IMG/VR virus record: IMGVR_UViG_3300029448_000320
Location: 1 to 25,911 of that record
Strand: one strand, 5' to 3'
Length of the DNA stretch: 25,911 nucleotides
DNA from: a virus
The notes below the pieces were generated by a model that saw nothing but the letters and a program-made list of their open reading frames with translations, was not told the DNA's origin and did not search any database. A program made the translations under genes and the position numbers. Shown in pieces: positions 22,401 through 25,911 of this stretch. Each line of letters begins with the position of its first letter. The stretch's first letter is position 1.

Positions 22401-23986
22401 ATATATTTTTAAATAATGATGAATATGCAGAAGCTATTGCATTAAATAATTTTAAACAAGAAGTGTTTGAAGGAATAGTTAAAGGTAAAATAAAAACAGG
22501 CGACGATATAACAAAATTAAAAAGTTGGAACAATGTTAAAAACAAAGATGATTTTATAGAAACATCTAGTAATAAAGTTATTGATGATGATTTTAAAAAA
22601 GATTTTGCAAATGAGTCAAATGATTTAATTGATAATGATTGGCTGCAAGAAATTAAAATAGAAAATCGTGGTCTTTCTCCAGATGGTTTTGCAGAAGGTG
22701 GCCCTTATGGAACTAGAGAAGAATTTCCCCAAATTGATTTAATAAGAAAAATTGTAAATGATATTGGTAATGGTAGAACACGAAATAATGTAAGTGTTGA
22801 TGATTATTTTAATAAAGAAATTTTAGAAGAATTAATGGATGCAGAAGTTTTAGATTTTCAAAAAAGTTTTGCACCTAAAAAATTTAACAAAGAATATATA
22901 ACTCAATTAGAAGCTTTTCAAAATAATAAAATTTCTTCAGATGAATTTAAAAATAATTTCTTAGATATTTTATTTAAGCATGGTGAAGATTATAACAATA
23001 ATACAGTTAATATATTATTAAATAAACATGTTGATATGAAAACTGTTCATCAACAAAACGCACCTATTTATAGAGATATAAACGCTGACCTTTATTTTTC
23101 TAAAATACAAAAAGAAGTAGATAGTTTTACAAAAACAGCACCAAAACAATTTGATAAAGTTAAAGTAAGAAATCCTAAACAAATAGCAGAATATGAAAAT
23201 AAAATAAATGAACTAGCAATAGAAAAATTTAATTCTCAAGACAAAATAGATGAAGCTACAGTAGATACTTTTAGAGAAGCTATGTCTAATGGTATATTAA
23301 ATACAGTATTAATGGGAACGCCTGCTGACAGACCTATTGTTATGGATAATGTTATGTATGTGCCTATGAGTGTTGCAAAATTTCATCCATTTTTAAAAGA
23401 AGACCCAAAGTTTAAAGGTTATGCTAGAATTGAAAACGGAATGTTAGCTAGACCGTTACAGTTTTATTCTTATCTTATGGCTGCTGTTACAAAAATAAGC
23501 GGAAGTATGGCTCAGAACGGAGCTACAAAAAATAGAGCATTAGTTATGGCGGCTTTTATGGGCTTAGGTTATTTGCAATATCAAATAAGAGTTCCAGAAT
23601 ATATTAGAAAAAAAGATAATTGGCCTACTGTTTTATCTAGGTCATTAGATTATTCTGGTTTAGGCAATGTTTATAGTGATGTATTATACACAAGTATGCA
23701 TACAGCATTAGCTTTAGGTATGGATAACCCAACTCAATTTGGTAGAGATGAACCTTTAATAGCAGCAAAATATAATCAAAAGAAAAATTATGGAGAAGCT
23801 CTTACTGGCATTATGGGTGCTGGCCCTAGTATTGGTTACGATATTTCAATGGGTTTTAAAGATATGTTGCAAGGTGACATTGGTAAAGGTGGTGCAAAAG
23901 TTATGAGCAACCTTCCATACATGAGAACTATTTGGTGGAAAAAAGAAATGAAAGAATTAGCAAGGGCATTTGCTAGGAATTATTAA
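19430..23986 (+). CDS. Internal virion protein, gp16-like, with HExxH metallopeptidase insertion
   Basis: A 1518-residue core protein. Hydrophobic helices near the N-terminus (FGIGKSALRVGAGVTALIAG and VGSAAVFGSLFGGLLGV, about residues 130-190) and the C-terminal part with NGILNTVLMGTPADRPIVMD, ALVMAAFMGLGYLQYQIRVP and GAGPSIGYDISMGFKDM fit T7 gp16-type ejection proteins, which cross the inner membrane and pull DNA in. Between NTEAW (ending at residue 853) and ATVDTFREAM (from 1276), normally close together in this family as I recall it, lie about 420 extra residues. They include KTIYIDEDDIL and MHEILHTT with H940, E941 and H944, a zincin active-site motif. No transglycosylase motif was seen at the N-terminus. 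A protease could remodel core proteins or help penetration. Confidence 0.82.
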   Translation: MSTVNGLDYFSRTVSPDLNLQRTDEKVPWTKRAVANLKFNYQNQINYMFHRPIYDENFNLTYDMIPDDLKQYAVLLADSESEAHLDNQISMIRKGLDTRAARNQTGFFESFAYELLDPINFIALPFGGPSFGIGKSALRVGAGVTALIAGKEATRYAVDPLATKEEVALEVGSAAVFGSLFGGLLGVSPTLRAKATAKAVKEHKTVLRALDGLTPDDIELLGARETRAFGKASNKTLRTDLSLAKKRNDNTRVTEINQEIALRELEGYKDKDQNSIYRDDNFFVRGVSNPYKRFLRTPLTTTKSYMHQLAADHGLLTNGNLAGEVTGSSVYVKAKVRRGQVYKTQLEMSLLWADDIGGATTFAGYNPTNFKARINKRIGREGKATLNDWMAGVSRKRILEDFNNMTPNEKKASDMLDDYFNKYEVELRENGLIGSSKHYRKIIKKDEDSITAHETRLKTLRDKRAIEKSKRTIARLKERLIESRKLLDDAFTNPNKPTNETHFFARYFDAEAIKKDRTGFTQKIIAHFKANPHPRKSDSDQAIKLRAEETVKKILNERHDPINPDKIFLGAGSAKHTISRTLDIPNKDVVDYLVTDPMDVMYEYDRRMAPALEFNKMYGNKDIEDILDEIELDGMAQGMSQRKINAALKDFRHMYDRIVGVVKKDPSKRSHKIGYFLSELASTSYLGSAGLATISEPAKMLMTNELSTVFRSLFSALDRFDDTTSVGFRETMLAGEGWEVRAGGAQRRFMEEMMSNNKYAKVWNQSKNAFYTLNGLTPMTVFLKNWESLNRQHTIIDRSIRWSQGKNAKKPITSEERTFLIGYNIDFKTAQKIAKAPWQKTRAGQYVANTEAWVKATEFPDVAEGVNIITGEKVGKTNDQGIYKNAWYDNNTKTIYIDEDDILLQFKKKPWLSPTRKGVKPLPDDMFKTPQDWLDFVKMHEILHTTNRPEKFGFKLFDEVKTKNVKLNNENIINRYKDNLDEEIDFNLRSNIFLNNDEYAEAIALNNFKQEVFEGIVKGKIKTGDDITKLKSWNNVKNKDDFIETSSNKVIDDDFKKDFANESNDLIDNDWLQEIKIENRGLSPDGFAEGGPYGTREEFPQIDLIRKIVNDIGNGRTRNNVSVDDYFNKEILEELMDAEVLDFQKSFAPKKFNKEYITQLEAFQNNKISSDEFKNNFLDILFKHGEDYNNNTVNILLNKHVDMKTVHQQNAPIYRDINADLYFSKIQKEVDSFTKTAPKQFDKVKVRNPKQIAEYENKINELAIEKFNSQDKIDEATVDTFREAMSNGILNTVLMGTPADRPIVMDNVMYVPMSVAKFHPFLKEDPKFKGYARIENGMLARPLQFYSYLMAAVTKISGSMAQNGATKNRALVMAAFMGLGYLQYQIRVPEYIRKKDNWPTVLSRSLDYSGLGNVYSDVLYTSMHTALALGMDNPTQFGRDEPLIAAKYNQKKNYGEALTGIMGAGPSIGYDISMGFKDMLQGDIGKGGAKVMSNLPYMRTIWWKKEMKELARAFARNY

Positions 23987-24022
23987 TTGTGCGTTGAAAA
24001 ATATAAATTTAATTGATAACAG
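23986..24022 (+). promoter_or_regulatory. Late promoter motif P4, before the tail fibre
   Basis: ATTGTGCGTTGAAAA (23986-24000) shares the TTGTG-N-GTTG core. TTGAAA (23994-23999) and TAACAG (24017-24022) are 17 bases apart. It starts at the last base of the preceding stop codon, in a 56-base gap, and would give the fibre its own transcript. Confidence 0.5.
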
Positions 24023-24042
24023 GGGTAAAATGAGGTAACAAA

Positions 24043-25911
24043 ATGACTATAGCAATAGCAGACAATTCACCAAGGGTATCTTATTCTGTATCTGAAGGAG
24101 CAACACAAACAAGTTTTGCAGTTCCTTTTGAGTTCTTTGCAGATGCAGACCTTAATTTCATTGTTGATGGTACTACTAAGACATTAACAACACATTATAC
24201 TGTAAGCGGTGGGTCTGGTAGTACTGGTACTGTTACTACAACATCAGGCAATACAATTACTGGTGCTACTGGTGGCAGTACAGTTGTTATTACAAGAGAT
24301 ATTGCTTTAGAAAGAACAACAGATTTTCCAGCGCAAGGTTCATTTCAAATATCCTCATTGAATACTGAGCTAGATAGATTTACTGCAATAGCAGCTGACC
24401 TCAACGACAAAGCTGGTAGAGCATTACAGTTAACAGATTACGATACTGCGGTTTCATTGACTCTTCCCGATGTAGATTCACGCAAAGGTAAGGTGTTAGC
24501 GTTTAATGCTTCTACTGGTGCTGTTGAGGCTGGCCCAAGTACATCAGATGTACAGACTGTTACTGCTAATGCGGCTTCTGTAGCTTTACTAGGTACAAGT
24601 GATGCGGTGTCAGATATGAACGCGCTTGCTACTACTGACGTATTAGCTGATATGGCATTACTAGGTACATCTGCGGTAGTTGCGGATATGGCGTTACTTG
24701 GAACCTCTGCGGTTATTGAGGATATGGGCTTGCTTGCTACCTCTGCTGTTATTGAGGACATGGGTTTGTTAGGTACGTCTGCAAATGTAACAGCAATGGG
24801 TTTGTTAGGAACATCAGCAGTCATCGAGGACATGGGTATACTATCTGCAAGTGCTGTTGTTGCAGATATGGCCTTATTAGCTACGACAGATTGTATTGCA
24901 GACATGGCATTGCTTGGTAATAGTGATGTTATTGCTGATATGGCTTTATTAGCAACGAGCGATGTAATTTCAGATATGAATACATTAGCTACAAGCGACA
25001 TTGTTAGCGACCTTAATACGCTAGCTACATCAGATATTGTTAGTGATTTAAATGCACTTGCTACATCAGACATAATTTCCGACATGAACGCACTTGCTAC
25101 CTCAGATATAATTAGTGACATGAATACGTTAGCTACATCTGCGGTAATAGCTGATATGGCATCATTAGCTGGGTCAGGTGCTAATCCAAACATAACATCG
25201 GTTACTGCATCAGGCACTATACAGTTTGGTTCTCTCTCAGATGGCACTGTTACAATTACAGATATAGCTGACGAAGATAATATGGCTTCAAACTCAGCAG
25301 TTAAGTTAGCTACACAGCAATCTATCAAAGCTTATGTTGATGCTAACGCTGGATTAAGTCTTATTGACGAAGACAATATGGCAAGTGATTCTGCAACTCG
25401 ACCACCTAGTCAGCAATCAGTTAAGGCATATGTAGATGCTATACCTGATGTTATTGACGAAGATAACATGGCATCAAACTCTGCTACACGACCTCCTTCA
25501 CAGCAAAGCACTAAAGCTTATATTGATGGATTAACAGGAGATGCATCAACTTCTGCTAAAGGGCGGGCACAGTTTAGTTCAGATAATTTTGCGGCATCGT
25601 CTGGTACAATAACAATAAAAGACCAAGGTGTTCTTTATGCCGAAGTTCAAAATATAAGTGCTACTGATAAAATACTAGGTAGAAGTTCATCTGGTGCTGG
25701 CTCTATTGAAGAAATAACGTGTACTGCCGCTGGTCGCGCATTGCTCGATGATGCAAATGCTACTGCACAAGTTGCTACACTTGGTTTAGACACAGTTAAA
25801 AAACAAGGTTTAGAAACAATTTATGTACCAGCTACAGCAATGTTTCCAAATACAACGGCTGGTTGTTCTGATTTAACACAGGTTGAATTAGCAAATGGGC
25901 CAGAGCTAAAG
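24043..25911 (+). CDS. Tail fibre protein, N-terminal 623 residues (cut by window edge)
   Basis: The frame is open from ATG 24043 to the window end. Residues 1 to about 140 (VSYSVSEGATQTSFAVPFEF, FADADLNFIVDG, ERTTDFPAQGSFQ, LNTELDRFTAIAADL) form the T7 gp17-type domain that anchors fibres to the tail. Residues 188-379 are sixteen 12-residue repeats. Three modules with DEDNMAS.SA and QQS.KAY.D follow (about 408-496), then a segment with ISATDKILGRSSSGAGSIEE and the start of what may be the distal receptor-binding part (ETIYVPATAMFPNTTAG). GAGG lies seven bases before the ATG. The fibre recognises the host surface. Confidence 0.9.
   Translation, partial: MTIAIADNSPRVSYSVSEGATQTSFAVPFEFFADADLNFIVDGTTKTLTTHYTVSGGSGSTGTVTTTSGNTITGATGGSTVVITRDIALERTTDFPAQGSFQISSLNTELDRFTAIAADLNDKAGRALQLTDYDTAVSLTLPDVDSRKGKVLAFNASTGAVEAGPSTSDVQTVTANAASVALLGTSDAVSDMNALATTDVLADMALLGTSAVVADMALLGTSAVIEDMGLLATSAVIEDMGLLGTSANVTAMGLLGTSAVIEDMGILSASAVVADMALLATTDCIADMALLGNSDVIADMALLATSDVISDMNTLATSDIVSDLNTLATSDIVSDLNALATSDIISDMNALATSDIISDMNTLATSAVIADMASLAGSGANPNITSVTASGTIQFGSLSDGTVTITDIADEDNMASNSAVKLATQQSIKAYVDANAGLSLIDEDNMASDSATRPPSQQSVKAYVDAIPDVIDEDNMASNSATRPPSQQSTKAYIDGLTGDASTSAKGRAQFSSDNFAASSGTITIKDQGVLYAEVQNISATDKILGRSSSGAGSIEEITCTAAGRALLDDANATAQVATLGLDTVKKQGLETIYVPATAMFPNTTAGCSDLTQVELANGPELK
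24604..25179 (+). repeat. Sixteen tandem 36-base repeats in the fibre gene
   Basis: Sixteen in-frame units of exactly 36 bases encode variants of VIADMALLGTSA. Invariant or nearly so are Met/Leu at position 5, Leu at 8, and Thr/Ser at 10-11. Early units use EDMGLLGTSA, middle ones ADMALLATSD, late ones SDMNTLATSD, so neighbours are most alike, as expected from local duplication. A partial unit (VALLGTSD) precedes the array. Confidence 0.9.
25264..25530 (+). repeat. Three DEDNMAS/QQS-KAY fibre modules
   Basis: Three copies of a module of about 26 residues with the core DEDNMAS, then SAT(R)PP or SAVKLAT, then QQS.KAY.D, begin near 25264, 25363 and 25453. This module is common in phage tail fibres and likely forms a trimeric shaft segment. 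Confidence 0.75.

Noticed and set aside
24030-24038. Minimal frame ATG-AGG-TAA just before the fibre gene
   Set aside because: A start followed by one codon and a stop can arise by chance; it might be regulatory but nothing else supports it.
24438-25328. Long minus-strand open frame (296 codons) opposite the fibre gene
   Set aside because: It is the antisense of the 36-base repeat array and the modules after it; regular repeats keep one antisense frame free of stops. The plus-strand frame has clear fibre motifs and a ribosome site.
1-25911. CRISPR arrays, insertion sequences, integrase, attachment sites, tRNA genes, holin/endolysin
   Set aside because: None was found. The only regular repeats are inside the fibre gene or are short regulatory repeats, and no product resembles transposase, integrase, holin or endolysin.

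Overview
The window is part of a tailed-phage (podovirus) genome. Nearly all recognisable genes are phage genes. The head and tail genes belong to T7-type families: connector-type portal, scaffold, coat, tail tubular proteins A and B, three internal core proteins, and a fibre with a T7-gp17-like N-terminus. The order is not that of T7. Both terminase subunits come before the portal, and no phage RNA polymerase, integrase, holin or endolysin is recognisable here. Small AT-rich genes, dense overlaps and protein flavour resemble marine podoviruses such as the HTVC010P-type pelagiphages and uncultured marine phages. That affiliation and a marine alphaproteobacterial host are inferences from memory of those families, not search results.

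Layout. (1) Positions 1-4427, minus strand: early genes transcribed leftward. From promoter-proximal to distal they are an unknown protein, a 27-residue membrane peptide, a DUF932 protein, a small zinc protein, a DUF6378-like protein, an XRE-type regulator, another small zinc protein, a Hjc-like PDDEXK resolvase, an HTH_39-like protein, a two-gene replication initiator, an unknown protein, and the start of a YqaJ/lambda-exonuclease-like nuclease cut by the window edge. (2) 4428-4949: a 522-base divergent control region with several inverted, tandem and mirror repeats and a promoter-like motif. (3) 4950-7123, plus strand: small terminase, a 64-residue protein, large terminase. (4) 7189-12069: head genes (two small basic proteins, portal, Bbp19-like protein, scaffold, a gp13/GNAT-like protein, major capsid, small capsid-associated protein). 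(5) 12105-23986: tail tubes A and B and three internal core proteins, chained by 1- or 4-base stop/start overlaps. (6) 24043 to the end: tail fibre with 16 tandem 12-residue repeats, open at the right edge.

How it works together. Early leftward genes supply replication initiation, recombination and junction resolution. A pair of identical palindromic 15-mers flanking an AT-rich stretch inside the initiator locus looks like an origin, as in lambda O. Late rightward genes package DNA and build the virion. A 15-base motif (TTGTG-N-GTTG core) recurs before the small terminase, before the gene after terL, before the capsid gene and before the fibre, and is the best candidate for a phage-specific late promoter. 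A strong hairpin between the capsid genes and tail tube A sits where T7 has its late terminator.

Most notable: the origin-like iterons, the recurring late promoter motif, an HEILH metallopeptidase-bearing insertion of about 420 residues in the gp16-like core protein, and the structured 4.4-4.95 kb control region.
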